A stretch of DNA of 40,031 nucleotides. It comes from Brevundimonas diminuta ATCC 11568 (GTDB lineage Bacteria > Pseudomonadota > Alphaproteobacteria > Caulobacterales > Caulobacteraceae). Below are positions 17,420 through 25,687 of the stretch, one piece after another. Location of the stretch: positions 571,354-611,384 of the forward strand of contig NZ_GL883086.1 of assembly GCF_000204035.1 (NCBI RefSeq). The letters are read 5' to 3'. Under the pieces are notes generated by a model, which was not told the DNA's origin, did no database searches, and saw nothing but the letters and a program-made list of their open reading frames with translations. The position numbers and the translations under genes are program-made. Every line of letters starts with the position of its first letter. The first letter of the stretch is position 1.

Positions 17420-20203
17420 TTGAAGATCCAGATGAAACGTGAGCGGCTGCTTGCGTCCACGATGATAGCTGGTGCGGCGCTGATTGGTTTCGCAGCGCCT
17501 GCGGCGGCGCAGAATACGAGCAGTGAAGAGCAGGCGAGCCAGGTTTCAGACGTTGTCGTCACCGGTTCGCGTATCCGTGTGCGGGACACGACGGGCAGCA
17601 GTCCGATCGTGACGGTCGGCGCTGAGCAACTGGAGGAGATCGGCACTGCGACGATTGAAACCTACCTGAATGCGTTGCCGCAGTTGTCGCCCAGCCTGAC
17701 CAAGACGAACAACAACCCGTCTTCGGGCGGCGCGGCGTTCCTTGACCTGCGTCAACTCGGCACTTCGCGTGGCCTGACCCTCGTCAATGGCCGTCGTTTG
17801 GTTCCGGGTTCCGCGAGCGGCGCCGTGGACATTTCCATTCTACCATCCGGCTTGATGGACCGTGTCGAGATCATCACCGGCGGCGCTTCGGCCGTGTACG
17901 GCGCCGACGCTGTTTCGGGTGTAGTCAACTTCCTGCTGAAGGATGACTTCGAGGGAGCTCAGGTTTCGGCTCAGTACGGCATCTCGCAAGAGAATGACGG
18001 CAAGGAAGTCCAGTACAACCTGGTTCTTGGCGGCCCGTTCGCCGACGGTCGAGGTCACTTGACCTTTGCCGCCTCGCACAACACGCGTGATGGCATCCCG
18101 CAGACCGCTCGCGAAATCTCTCGCACGGCTCAATATTGCTATAATGACGGTTCTTGCGTTCCCGACGGTTCGGGTACGACGGGTGATGGCACCTTCTCGA
18201 TCTCGCCGTCCGCGACCGCCGCACAACTGGCTACGTATCAGAGCTATTTCGCGGCGCGTGGCCTGACGGATCCTGACCTCATCTATGCGGGTCAGCGTCT
18301 GGGCTTTAACCCGGATGGTTCGCTGTTTATCGCCGGCACCGGGGATGGGACGTTCGGTTACACGGGACCGAACACCGGCGGCTGGAATCCGGATGAGATG
18401 TTCCTCTACGACTTCAACCCGGTGAACCTGCTGCAGTCGCCGTATGAGCGTACTAACTTCTACACGCAGATGAAGTATGATCTGACAGATCGTATTCAAT
18501 TCTACGGTGATGCGCTGTTCAGCACCTACAACAGCAGTAACCAGCTGGCTGAATCGCCCGCAGGCTTCTCGATCCCGGTCGCTACGACCACGACTTTGAG
18601 TCCTGAAGTCAGGGCGCTTCTGACCAGCGCAGGCGTGACGACGTTTGCACTGGCGCGTCGTACGAACGAACTGGGAACGCCTACGACCTGTGTGCCGTTG
18701 AACCCGTTCGGCGCCAACAACATCACGCCCGATCAGGCTGACTATATTGCCGCCAAGGGTCAGGTGGGCGTGACGGAAATCGAACAGAAGAACGTCGTGG
18801 CCTCCATCACTGGCGATTTGTTCACTCTGCCTGCCGGGCCTGTAAGCTTCGCGTTCGGCGGCGAGTATCGTGACATCGCCTATGACGACCTGCCGCCGGA
18901 AGGCGTGCAGACGGGCACTCTGCTGGGCGGCAACTCGGCTGGTCCGGTTCAGGGCGGCTATGATGTCTGGGAAGTCTTCGGCGAGTTGCGAGTGCCGATC
19001 CTGGCTGAACAGCCCTTCGCCCATTACCTGGGTCTGGAAGGCGGTTACCGCTGGTCGGACTACTCAATCGGGCAGGCGACTGAGACCTGGAAGTACGGTG
19101 GTGAATGGGCCCCTGTCGACTGGATGCGTTTCCGTGCCTTGCAACAGCGTGCTGTGCGTGCTCCGTCGGTAGGCGAACTGTTCAGCACGCGGGCTGAAGG
19201 CTATCCGGGCGTTACCACTGGCAACCTCGATCCCTGCGATAAGGATAGTGCGGCTCGTACGGGAGCCAACGCATCTCAGGTCCTGGCGCTCTGCCAGACT
19301 CAGTCCTCGCAGATCACGGCGACCTGGGACTCCGTTGGTACTCAGTATCGTACCTTCTCTGGTGGTAATCAGAACCTGAACCCTGAGACGGCTGACTCTA
19401 CCACGATCGGTGTCGTCTTCCGCGCGCCGTCTTCGGTTCCGAGCTGGGCTTCCAGTCTAACGGCTACGATTGACTACTTCGATATCCAGATCGACGATGT
19501 TATCAGCTCGATCGGTTTCTCGACATCGCTGTCGCGTTGCTTTAACGCCGATTTCAACCCGACGTTCAGCAACTCGAACGTCTACTGCCAGAACCTGAAT
19601 CGTGATGCCGATACGGGCTATCTGACGAACACGGGACTGAACGGCTTCATCACCGCCACCAACGCCAACCTGGCCACGTTCAAGGCCTCGGGTGTCGACA
19701 TGGCGCTTAACTACAGCATCACGCCGGCTGACTACGGTGCGCCGTCCTGGCTGGGACGCCTTGGCTTCTCGACCCAGGGCACCTGGTACGAGAACCAGCA
19801 GTTCCAGTCCGACGCCGCTAGCCCGATGAGCGACAGCTTCGTTGGCGGTATCGGTGACGGCACGCCGGGTGAAACCACGCTGCCGGAGTGGAAGTTCAAC
19901 ACGCGCTTCTCGTGGGCGTATGAAGACTTCTCGGCTTCGCTGCGCTGGACGTATATCAGCAGCGTTGTCGATGATGCTGCTGATGTGGCTGCGGGCGATA
20001 TCGGCAAGATCGACGCCTACAGCTACTTCTACCTGAACGCATCTTGGGCAGTGAACGACACGCTGGAGCTCTTCGGCGGGGTTGATAACCTGTTCGATAA
20101 GGATCCGCCGCGCTATGCGAGCGGTTTCCAGTATCAGACCGACCCGTCGACCTACGACGTCATCGGTCGTTACTTCTACGTCGGTGCTCGCGCCCGTTTC
20201 TAG
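17420..20203 (+). CDS. TonB-dependent outer-membrane receptor
   Basis: A 927-residue receptor that imports an unknown ligand using TonB-ExbBD energy. A signal peptide covers about residues 1-31 (LIGFAAPAAAQ cleavage). After it come a TonB-box-like SQVSDVVVTGSRIR and the plug domain (ETYLNALPQLSP, LVNGRRLVPG, VEIITGGASAVYGADAVSGVVNFLL). The 22-strand barrel ends in YFYVGARARF with the usual terminal Phe. The start is TTG 17420: AGGAGG lies at 17407-17412, seven bases upstream, while the next ATG (17432) is too far away. More T-ending codons are used than in neighbouring genes. A strong terminator follows at 20228-20259. No transport or enzyme genes flank it, so the substrate is unknown. Confidence 0.95.
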   Translation: MKIQMKRERLLASTMIAGAALIGFAAPAAAQNTSSEEQASQVSDVVVTGSRIRVRDTTGSSPIVTVGAEQLEEIGTATIETYLNALPQLSPSLTKTNNNPSSGGAAFLDLRQLGTSRGLTLVNGRRLVPGSASGAVDISILPSGLMDRVEIITGGASAVYGADAVSGVVNFLLKDDFEGAQVSAQYGISQENDGKEVQYNLVLGGPFADGRGHLTFAASHNTRDGIPQTAREISRTAQYCYNDGSCVPDGSGTTGDGTFSISPSATAAQLATYQSYFAARGLTDPDLIYAGQRLGFNPDGSLFIAGTGDGTFGYTGPNTGGWNPDEMFLYDFNPVNLLQSPYERTNFYTQMKYDLTDRIQFYGDALFSTYNSSNQLAESPAGFSIPVATTTTLSPEVRALLTSAGVTTFALARRTNELGTPTTCVPLNPFGANNITPDQADYIAAKGQVGVTEIEQKNVVASITGDLFTLPAGPVSFAFGGEYRDIAYDDLPPEGVQTGTLLGGNSAGPVQGGYDVWEVFGELRVPILAEQPFAHYLGLEGGYRWSDYSIGQATETWKYGGEWAPVDWMRFRALQQRAVRAPSVGELFSTRAEGYPGVTTGNLDPCDKDSAARTGANASQVLALCQTQSSQITATWDSVGTQYRTFSGGNQNLNPETADSTTIGVVFRAPSSVPSWASSLTATIDYFDIQIDDVISSIGFSTSLSRCFNADFNPTFSNSNVYCQNLNRDADTGYLTNTGLNGFITATNANLATFKASGVDMALNYSITPADYGAPSWLGRLGFSTQGTWYENQQFQSDAASPMSDSFVGGIGDGTPGETTLPEWKFNTRFSWAYEDFSASLRWTYISSVVDDAADVAAGDIGKIDAYSYFYLNASWAVNDTLELFGGVDNLFDKDPPRYASGFQYQTDPSTYDVIGRYFYVGARARF

Positions 20204-20227
20204 GGTGCGTTCAGCGTAATACTGAGG

Positions 20228-20259
20228 GCGGCGGGTCTCATGGACCCGCCGCTTTTTTT
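20228..20259 (+). terminator. Intrinsic terminator of the TonB-dependent receptor
   Basis: A 10-bp stem (20228-20237 and 20243-20252) with a 5-base loop is followed directly by seven T. It lies 24 bases after the receptor stop codon. Confidence 0.93.
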
Positions 20260-20400
20260 GTCAAAGCGTTGGCGCTGAAACGAGGCTAGACGTGCATCGC
20301 CCTGGAAGTGACGCGAGTGCCGTGCGGTTTCAGCAGACAGGTAAGCAGGGCAAGAATCTACTGATCCTCACCTGACAATGACTCGTTTTTGAGAATGTGG

Positions 20401-20436
20401 CGCGCCACTCCCTCATTTCTGAGAAGGAGTGGCGCG
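20401..20436. repeat. Inverted repeat overlapping the tRNA-Asp 3' end
   Basis: Perfect 11-base arms at 20401-20411 and 20426-20436 enclose a smaller ctca/tgag stem. The second arm includes the last bases of tRNA-Asp (CGCGCCA on the minus strand). It probably folds as a hairpin in the tRNA precursor trailer and may act in termination or 3' processing. Confidence 0.6.
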
Positions 20437-20506
20437 AGTGACGGGGCTCGAACCCGCGACCTCCGGCGTGACAGGCCGGCACTCTAACCAACTGAGCTAC
20501 ACCCGC
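20430..20506 (-). tRNA. tRNA-Asp (GUC)
   Basis: A 77-base gene including an encoded CCA. The acceptor stem GCGGGTG pairs with CACTCGC (one G-T pair) and G is the discriminator. The D-arm is AGCTCAGTTGGTTAGAGT. The anticodon arm CCGGC-CTGTCAC-GCCGG carries anticodon GTC (20470-20472), and the T-arm is GCGGGTTCGAGCCCCGT. All four arms are intact. A good promoter lies upstream at 20538-20566. A 20204-20429 stretch between it and the receptor holds only the receptor terminator and the inverted repeat. Confidence 0.97.
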
Positions 20507-20537
20507 GTTTCTCTCCCCGCGAGGAGGAGAGGAGGGG

Positions 20538-20566
20538 CGAATACGGTTCGTCGCGCTTTCGGTCAA
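20538..20566 (-). promoter_or_regulatory. Promoter of tRNA-Asp
   Basis: On the minus strand TTGACC (20561-20566) and TATTCG (20538-20543) are spaced by 17 bases. Initiation would fall near 20531, giving a leader of about 25 bases before the tRNA 5' end. Confidence 0.6.
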
Positions 20567-20587
20567 GCGCATTGTGGCGCTTTTGCT

Positions 20588-20609
20588 AAAAAATCTGCGA
20601 ATTCAGACT
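20588..20609 (-). terminator. Weak terminator after the PAT-like acetyltransferase
   Basis: Read on the minus strand, a short stem (tctg/caga, extendable by a G-T and an A-T pair) with loop aattcg is followed by six T. It begins at the stop codon of the acetyltransferase gene and separates that operon from the tRNA promoter. Confidence 0.4.
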
Positions 20610-21152
20610 CTAGCGGCCGCAATCCAGGCCGTCGACGTCGGGTGGAGCCGCGCCGCCGCCGCCGAGCGCCTTCTGCATGAAGACGACGTCGCGCCAGCCG
20701 TGGAACTTCCATCCGGCGTCGCGGAAGGCGCCGACGTGGCCGAAGCCCGCCGCTTCATGCAGGGCGATGGAGCCGGTGTTGGCGCTGTCGCCGATCACCG
20801 CCACCATCTGACGCATTCCCAGGGCCTCGCAGGCCCTAAGCAGGGCGTCCAGCAGCGTCTTGCCGACGCCCCGTCCGCGAAACGCTTCGGCGACGTAGAT
20901 CGAGTCCTCGACCATGAAGCGATAGGCCGCGCGCAGGCGATAAGGCGCAGCATAGGCGTAGCCCGCGACCGCTCCGTCGATTTCGGCGACCAGAACCGGC
21001 AGACCTAGGGCTGCGGGTGCGGCTAAGCGCGCTCGCATTTCATCAGCACTGGGGACGTCCAGTTCGAACGTCCCCGTGCCGTTCAGCACGCTGTCGGCGT
21101 AGATGTCCGTTACGGCCGCCAGGTCGGCTTCCGCGAACGGCCGGACGATCAC
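20610..21152 (-). CDS. PAT/MnaT-like GNAT acetyltransferase
   Basis: A 180-residue acetyltransferase of the phosphinothricin/methionine-sulfoximine type. Signatures are IVRPFAEADLAAVTDIYADSV near the start, GTGTFELD, GYAYAAPYRLRAAYRFMVEDSIYV, the acetyl-CoA loop FRGRGVGKTLLDALL, and GSIALHEAAGFGHVGAFRDAGWKFHGWRDVVFMQ at the end. Relatives acetylate amino-acid analogues and confer tolerance; the native substrate here is unknown. The start is GTG 21152, overlapping the peptidase TGA as GTGA, so translation is coupled to the peptidase gene. The frame continues upstream only as an out-of-frame reading of that gene. Confidence 0.85.
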   Translation of the reverse strand: MIVRPFAEADLAAVTDIYADSVLNGTGTFELDVPSADEMRARLAAPAALGLPVLVAEIDGAVAGYAYAAPYRLRAAYRFMVEDSIYVAEAFRGRGVGKTLLDALLRACEALGMRQMVAVIGDSANTGSIALHEAAGFGHVGAFRDAGWKFHGWRDVVFMQKALGGGGAAPPDVDGLDCGR

Positions 21153-23326
21153 GCCTTTTCCCAGCCTTTCTCGACCGCCCAGACGGCGAAGGCGTAGTCG
21201 TGGGCGATGTCCTTCAGATAGTCGAAGCGGCCCGACGAGGCGAAGTGACCCGCCTCCATGTTGATCTTCAAGAGCACCGGCTTGCCCGAGGTCGAGGCCG
21301 GACGCAGCTTGGCCACCCACTTCTCCGGCTCCCAATAGGTGACGCGCGGATCGGACAGGCCGCCGGTCGCCAGCAGGGCCGGGTAGGGCTTGACCTCGAT
21401 CTGATCGTAGGGGCTGTAGCTCAGCATGTAGTCGTAGGCGGCTGCATCCTCGAGCGGATTGCCCCATTCAGGCCATTCCGGCGGGGTTAGGGGCAGGCTG
21501 GTGTCGCTCATGGTGTTGATGACGTCGACGAAGGGCACGCCGCCGATCACGCCCGCCCACAGGTCCGGCCGCATATTGGTGACGGCGCCCATCAGGAGGC
21601 CGCCCGCGGATCGGCCTTCGGCGACGATGTTTCCGGCCTTGGTGTAGTTTTGCGCGATCAGGTGTTCAGCGGCCGCGATGAAATCGGTGAAGGTGTTCTT
21701 CTTGGTGAAGCGCCGGGCGGTCAGGAACCAGTTCCAGCCCTTGTCCGAGCCGCCGCGGATGTGGGCGATGGCGTAGATGAAGCCGCGATCGACCAGCGAC
21801 AGCCGGTTGGTTGCGAAACTGGCCGCCATCGGGATGCCGTAGGAGCCGTAGCCGTATAGCAGCAGCGGCGCCGAGCCGTCGACCGGCGTGTCCTTGCGGC
21901 GCAGGACCGTCACTGGCACCAGTTCGCCGTCAGAGGCCGGGGCGTTCAGCCGTTCGACCACATAGTCCGCCGGATTGTGGCCCGAGGGGATTTCCTGAAC
22001 CTTGCGCAAGGTGCGCTCGCGCGTTTTCAGATCGTAGTCATAGGTGGACGTCGGCGTGGACGGCGAGTTGTAGCCATAGCGCATGACCGTGGTGTCGAAC
22101 TCCGACGCCCCGCCCAGCGACAGGGCGTAGGCGGGCTCGTCCACGGCGATCTCATGCTCGGCGCCGGCGCGATCACGGATGACGATCTTGGTGTTGGCGT
22201 CGGCGCGCTCCTGGCGGCCCAAGTAGTCCTTCACCAAGGCTACGCCCTCGATGAAGCGACCGGGCGTGTGCGGGATCAGATCCTTCCAGTTGGCCTTGCC
22301 GGGCGAAGAGGTCGGCGCCTCCATGACCTTGAAGTCGACGGCGTCGTCGGCGTTGGTGCGGATCACCCAGCGGTCGCCCCAGTGGTCCAGGTCATACAGG
22401 CGACCGACGTGGCGCGGCTCGGCTACTACGGGCGCGGCGGTGGGGTTTGAAGCCGGGATGATGCGGCTTTCCGACGTTTCCTGGTTGCCGATGGAGATGA
22501 CGATGAAGGCGTCGTCGGCGGTGCGGCCGACGCCCTGGAACATGCCTTCGTCGGTTTCTTCATTGACCAGCGTGGTTTCGCCTCCGCGCGCCGGGCGACG
22601 GAAGATCTTGTCCGGACGGCCGTTGTCGTCGCGGTTGGTCCAGAAGATCCACTGGCTGTCGGGCGAGAAGGTGAAGTTGGCGCTGGCCGATTCGATCGGG
22701 TTGGGCAGCACCTCGCCGGTGGCCAGATCCTTCACATAGATCTTGTAGACTTCGGATCCCTGGGCGTCCTCGGCATAGCCGAACAGGGCGTGGTCGGGGC
22801 TGTGCTCGGTCGCCGAGACTTCCGAATAGGCCTTGCCCTCGGCCAGCTTGTTGCAGTCCAGCAGGATGATCTCGCCATCCTTTTTCCCGCGTGGGCGGCG
22901 GCAATAGAGCGGATGCTGGTCGCCGGTGTTGTAGCGGACGTAGTATTCCCACGGCCCGTCGGCAGCGGGGACGGAGCTGTCGTCCTCCTTGATGCGGCCC
23001 TTCATCTCCTCGAACATCTGCGCCTGCAGGGGCAGAGTGGAGGCCATCATGGCCTCGCGATAGGCGTTCTCGGCGGTCAGATGCTCCTTGACGTCGGCCT
23101 TGATCAGCGACGGATCGCGCAGCACGGCCTGCCAGTTGTCGTCCTTCATCCACTGATAGTCGTCGACGCGGACGCGGCCCAACTGTTCAATGCGGACGGG
23201 AACCTTCTTGGCGACGGGCGGCGTGGGTTTTGACATCGAGGCTCCGGTACTCTGGCGGGCAAGGGCGGGGGAGGCGGCGACCACGCCGACGGCGGCGGTC
23301 GAGGCGATCAGTTCACGGCGGTTCAT
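21149..23326 (-). CDS. Exported S9 prolyl oligopeptidase, oligopeptidase-B-like
   Basis: A 725-residue serine peptidase that cuts short peptides, by family after basic residues. A seven-bladed propeller N-terminal part (RVDDYQWMKDDNW near the start) is followed by the hydrolase domain. Catalytic residues are Ser573 in EGRSAGGLLMG, Asp659 in GLSDPRVTYWEP and His694 in EAGHFASSGR. The N-terminus MNRRELIASTAAVGVVAASPALA looks like a twin-arginine signal, so it should act in the periplasm; many oligopeptidase B enzymes are cytosolic. I start at ATG 23326 because a longer frame would bury the signal. The downstream acetyltransferase gene overlaps it by four bases. It is divergent from the trypsin-like gene. 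Confidence 0.93.
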   Translation of the reverse strand: MNRRELIASTAAVGVVAASPALARQSTGASMSKPTPPVAKKVPVRIEQLGRVRVDDYQWMKDDNWQAVLRDPSLIKADVKEHLTAENAYREAMMASTLPLQAQMFEEMKGRIKEDDSSVPAADGPWEYYVRYNTGDQHPLYCRRPRGKKDGEIILLDCNKLAEGKAYSEVSATEHSPDHALFGYAEDAQGSEVYKIYVKDLATGEVLPNPIESASANFTFSPDSQWIFWTNRDDNGRPDKIFRRPARGGETTLVNEETDEGMFQGVGRTADDAFIVISIGNQETSESRIIPASNPTAAPVVAEPRHVGRLYDLDHWGDRWVIRTNADDAVDFKVMEAPTSSPGKANWKDLIPHTPGRFIEGVALVKDYLGRQERADANTKIVIRDRAGAEHEIAVDEPAYALSLGGASEFDTTVMRYGYNSPSTPTSTYDYDLKTRERTLRKVQEIPSGHNPADYVVERLNAPASDGELVPVTVLRRKDTPVDGSAPLLLYGYGSYGIPMAASFATNRLSLVDRGFIYAIAHIRGGSDKGWNWFLTARRFTKKNTFTDFIAAAEHLIAQNYTKAGNIVAEGRSAGGLLMGAVTNMRPDLWAGVIGGVPFVDVINTMSDTSLPLTPPEWPEWGNPLEDAAAYDYMLSYSPYDQIEVKPYPALLATGGLSDPRVTYWEPEKWVAKLRPASTSGKPVLLKINMEAGHFASSGRFDYLKDIAHDYAFAVWAVEKGWEKA

Positions 23327-23399
23327 GGCGTGGGCTTCCCCCTGGAATATGATTTGAGCTGGACCTTGTGCCCGGCGACGCTCGGCGTCAAATGGCGGT

Positions 23400-24233
23400 A
23401 TGATCATTCAGGATCTTCCGCCCGAACAACCCGCTGTCGTCGCCGCTCCGCCGCCCGAATGGGATCTGACGGTCGGCGTGATCAACGCCACTGTGCAATT
23501 GGATCAAGCCATCAGCGACGGTCAGAGGAAGGTCGGCACAGGTTTCCTCATCGCCGCGCCTCGGCCCGACGGCGCGCCGCGCGTGGTGCTGGTGACGGCG
23601 CGGCACGTGCTGGACGTCATGCCGGGCAATGAGGCGCGGATCGGCTGGCGCACGGCCGAGGCGGACGGCGCCTGGAAGTTCACGCCGGAAAACCTGACGA
23701 TCCGCGACGCGGACGGCGCGCCGTTGTGGACCGCGCATCCGGAGCGTGACGTGGCGGTGATGGAGATCACGGCGCCGCCCGCCTTCGCCCAGGCGGCGAT
23801 TCCCGCCGGATGGCTGGCTGACGCCGAGGCCTTTGATCGCTGGCGTATGGGGCCGGGGGATGAACTTTTGGCGCTGGGCTATCCGCATGGGCTGTCGGCC
23901 AACCGGGCGGGCTTTCCCATCCTGCGGCTGGGGCGGATCAGCTCCTGGCCGCTGACGCCGATTCGGCACTTCCCGATCTTCCTGCTGGATTTCGTGGTGG
24001 CTCAGGGGAACTCCGGAGGGCCGGTCTTCTGGACTCCGGCGGCGCGCCGCGTGCCGGGGGCGCCGGTTCCCGACCATCCCTTTATCGCCGGTGTGCTGGT
24101 GCAGGAGGTTCAGAGCGGCGGACAGGGTATTGACCTGGGCGTCGTGGCCCACGCCGACTATGTACGCGAGACCATCGCCTTGCTGGATCAGTCGACCGCT
24201 ACGCCCGAAACGCAGTCGAACGCCGCGCAGTAG
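23400..24233 (+). CDS. Trypsin-like (S1) serine protease domain protein
   Basis: A 277-residue protein with a complete S1-type triad: His69 in LVTARHVLD, Asp117 in ERDVAVME and Ser205 in AQGNSGGPVF. No clear signal peptide or membrane segment is visible, and no PDZ domain follows, unlike DegP/DegS. It might be a cytosolic or unconventional protease, or the start may be misplaced; the ATG at 23400 is close to the divergent peptidase start. The C-terminal 46 bases overlap the convergent gene at 24188-24904, an unusually long overlap for this window. The substrate is unknown. Confidence 0.8.
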   Translation: MIIQDLPPEQPAVVAAPPPEWDLTVGVINATVQLDQAISDGQRKVGTGFLIAAPRPDGAPRVVLVTARHVLDVMPGNEARIGWRTAEADGAWKFTPENLTIRDADGAPLWTAHPERDVAVMEITAPPAFAQAAIPAGWLADAEAFDRWRMGPGDELLALGYPHGLSANRAGFPILRLGRISSWPLTPIRHFPIFLLDFVVAQGNSGGPVFWTPAARRVPGAPVPDHPFIAGVLVQEVQSGGQGIDLGVVAHADYVRETIALLDQSTATPETQSNAAQ

Positions 24234-24904
24234 CGGCGGCGCATTTCGTTTCTGATCGGGGCCGGGTCTTCCGGGCTGGCCCGGGTGACCTGAGCGTACC
24301 AGACGTCCCAGCCGATCGGTTTTTTGGTCGGCAGATAGTCCACGCCGTGCAGCGCCAGGACGCGAGCGACCCCTGCGGCGTGCCAGGCTTTCTCAGCTTC
24401 AAGGTCGGGATATAGCTCGGCCATCCAGCCGCGCAGAAGCGCCGCCTTTTCGGCCGGCATCTCGTTGACCTTCCAATCCCGGATCGAGCGTTCGGCCGCA
24501 GAGCGGCTGCCGCCATAGAAGCTGTCGGTAAAGGTCTGGGCGGCCTGGATATGTTCTGGGCCTGGTTCGGGGCCCTCCCACGGTTGGCGCAGCGGCTCGT
24601 CGTCTTCGTTCAGGATGTCGAAGGGCAGTTCGATGGTGAAAGGGACGCCCGCAGGCTGGGCGACGCGCCCTCTGAACACGATCGCCAGGGCGGCCTGCTG
24701 AAAGCCCGCATCGGCCGGCTTTGCCGACATGGCCGCGCACCGGGACAGGGCGCCGTCTTCATTATTGACGCACTCGAGCGTGACGGTTCCGTTGATCCGC
24801 AAGTCTCTGGCCAGGGCTGGGTAGTCGGCAGGCTTCACATCCGGCGCCGTCTCCCAATGCGCAGGTTCGACCAGCAGAGCCAAGGTCGCCAGAAGCGTAA
24901 TCAT
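24188..24904 (-). CDS. Secreted cysteine-pair protein with TonB-C-like domain (third paralogue)
   Basis: A 238-residue protein with a short hydrophobic N-terminus (MITLLATLALLVEPAHW). It then has a domain like the TonB C-terminus without the usual membrane and proline-rich parts: DYPALARDLRINGTVTLECV...CAAMSA, then GFQQAALAIVFRGRVAQP and IELPF. A helical second domain ends in MRRRYCAAFDCV. It is the third gene of a tandem family (with 24920-25687 and 25684-26478), sharing two cysteine pairs (ECVNNEDGALSRC and YCAAFDC) that probably form disulfides in the periplasm. Its start is 15 bases after the preceding gene's stop. No named function fits. Confidence 0.75.
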   Translation of the reverse strand: MITLLATLALLVEPAHWETAPDVKPADYPALARDLRINGTVTLECVNNEDGALSRCAAMSAKPADAGFQQAALAIVFRGRVAQPAGVPFTIELPFDILNEDDEPLRQPWEGPEPGPEHIQAAQTFTDSFYGGSRSAAERSIRDWKVNEMPAEKAALLRGWMAELYPDLEAEKAWHAAGVARVLALHGVDYLPTKKPIGWDVWYAQVTRASPEDPAPIRNEMRRRYCAAFDCVSGVAVD

Positions 24905-24919
24905 GCGGGGAACTCCAGA

Positions 24920-25687
24920 CTATTCAGGGGTGGCGACGGTTTCGGCCGTCGGCCCGCAATCGTAACGGGCGCAAAAGCGGCGACGCAGTTCGATCATCGG
25001 TTCGCGAGGATAGAGATCGCGACTGGCCTCGTTCAACTGTGGAACCCAGGATTCAGTCCAGTCATCCGGCTGTTTGGGCGGCATGGCGTCCAGCCCGCGG
25101 ACGGCCAGGACGCGCGCCGCGGCCAGAGCCCGTCGCTGACGTTCCGTCTCCAGGTTTCCGAACAGCTCGGCGATCCAGCCTTCGGTCGTCCGGCGCATCT
25201 CGGGCGGCATCTGATCCAGCCGCCAGTGGCGTCGCAGGCGGGCGACCGGTTCGACGCTGCGTCGGGCGTAGCGACGGCCGCTTTCCAACTGTGCGGCGTT
25301 GGGCGTCGGGCCGGACCAGGGTGACGGCGGTGCGTCGCTGAATGGCGAGCTATTGAACGGCACGCGCGCCTTGAACACGCGCTCTTCGGGCGAAATGTCG
25401 GGCGCGGCCGGCGTCAATCGCGCCCGCTGGATCACGCGAACGGCCGCCTCGGCGAATCCCAGCCCATCGGGCCTTGCGCGCATGGCGGTGCAGGCGCTGG
25501 GCAGGCCTTCGGCCGTCGCCAGACAGTTCACTTCGGCCCAGCCGCTGATGTTCATGGCGGCGGCGAACGGCGGAAAGTCATCTGACGTCGGCGTAGGGCG
25601 TGTGACCCAGGCGACAGGGGGATCGTGCGGTTGTTCGGCTTGGGAGGAAGCCCCGAGGATGGTCGCCAGAGTGAGCGCCAGGATCAT
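24920..25687 (-). CDS. Secreted cysteine-pair protein with TonB-C-like domain (second paralogue)
   Basis: A 255-residue paralogue of its two neighbours. A short signal-like N-terminus (MILALTLATILGASS) is followed by the TonB-C-like domain: DDFPPFAAAMNISGWAEVNCLATAEGLPSAC, then GLGFAEAAVRVIQRARLTP. A linker SPWSGPTPNAAQL leads to the helical domain (RLDQMPPEMRRTTEGWIAELF, ARVLAVRGLDAMP), ending in LRRRFCARYDCG. The four cysteines align with those of the other copies. Its start overlaps the stop of the first paralogue as ATGA. Divergence between copies is large, so the duplication is old. Function unknown. Confidence 0.75.
   Translation of the reverse strand: MILALTLATILGASSQAEQPHDPPVAWVTRPTPTSDDFPPFAAAMNISGWAEVNCLATAEGLPSACTAMRARPDGLGFAEAAVRVIQRARLTPAAPDISPEERVFKARVPFNSSPFSDAPPSPWSGPTPNAAQLESGRRYARRSVEPVARLRRHWRLDQMPPEMRRTTEGWIAELFGNLETERQRRALAAARVLAVRGLDAMPPKQPDDWTESWVPQLNEASRDLYPREPMIELRRRFCARYDCGPTAETVATPE

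Noticed and set aside
17840-19024. 394-codon frame opposite the TonB-dependent receptor
   Set aside because: Arg/Ile/Thr-rich antisense reading without ribosome site or motifs; the receptor frame is unambiguous.
20330-20572. Small protein genes around 20.4 kb
   Set aside because: These frames read through the tRNA-Asp gene and its flanks; the tRNA explains the conservation and structure.
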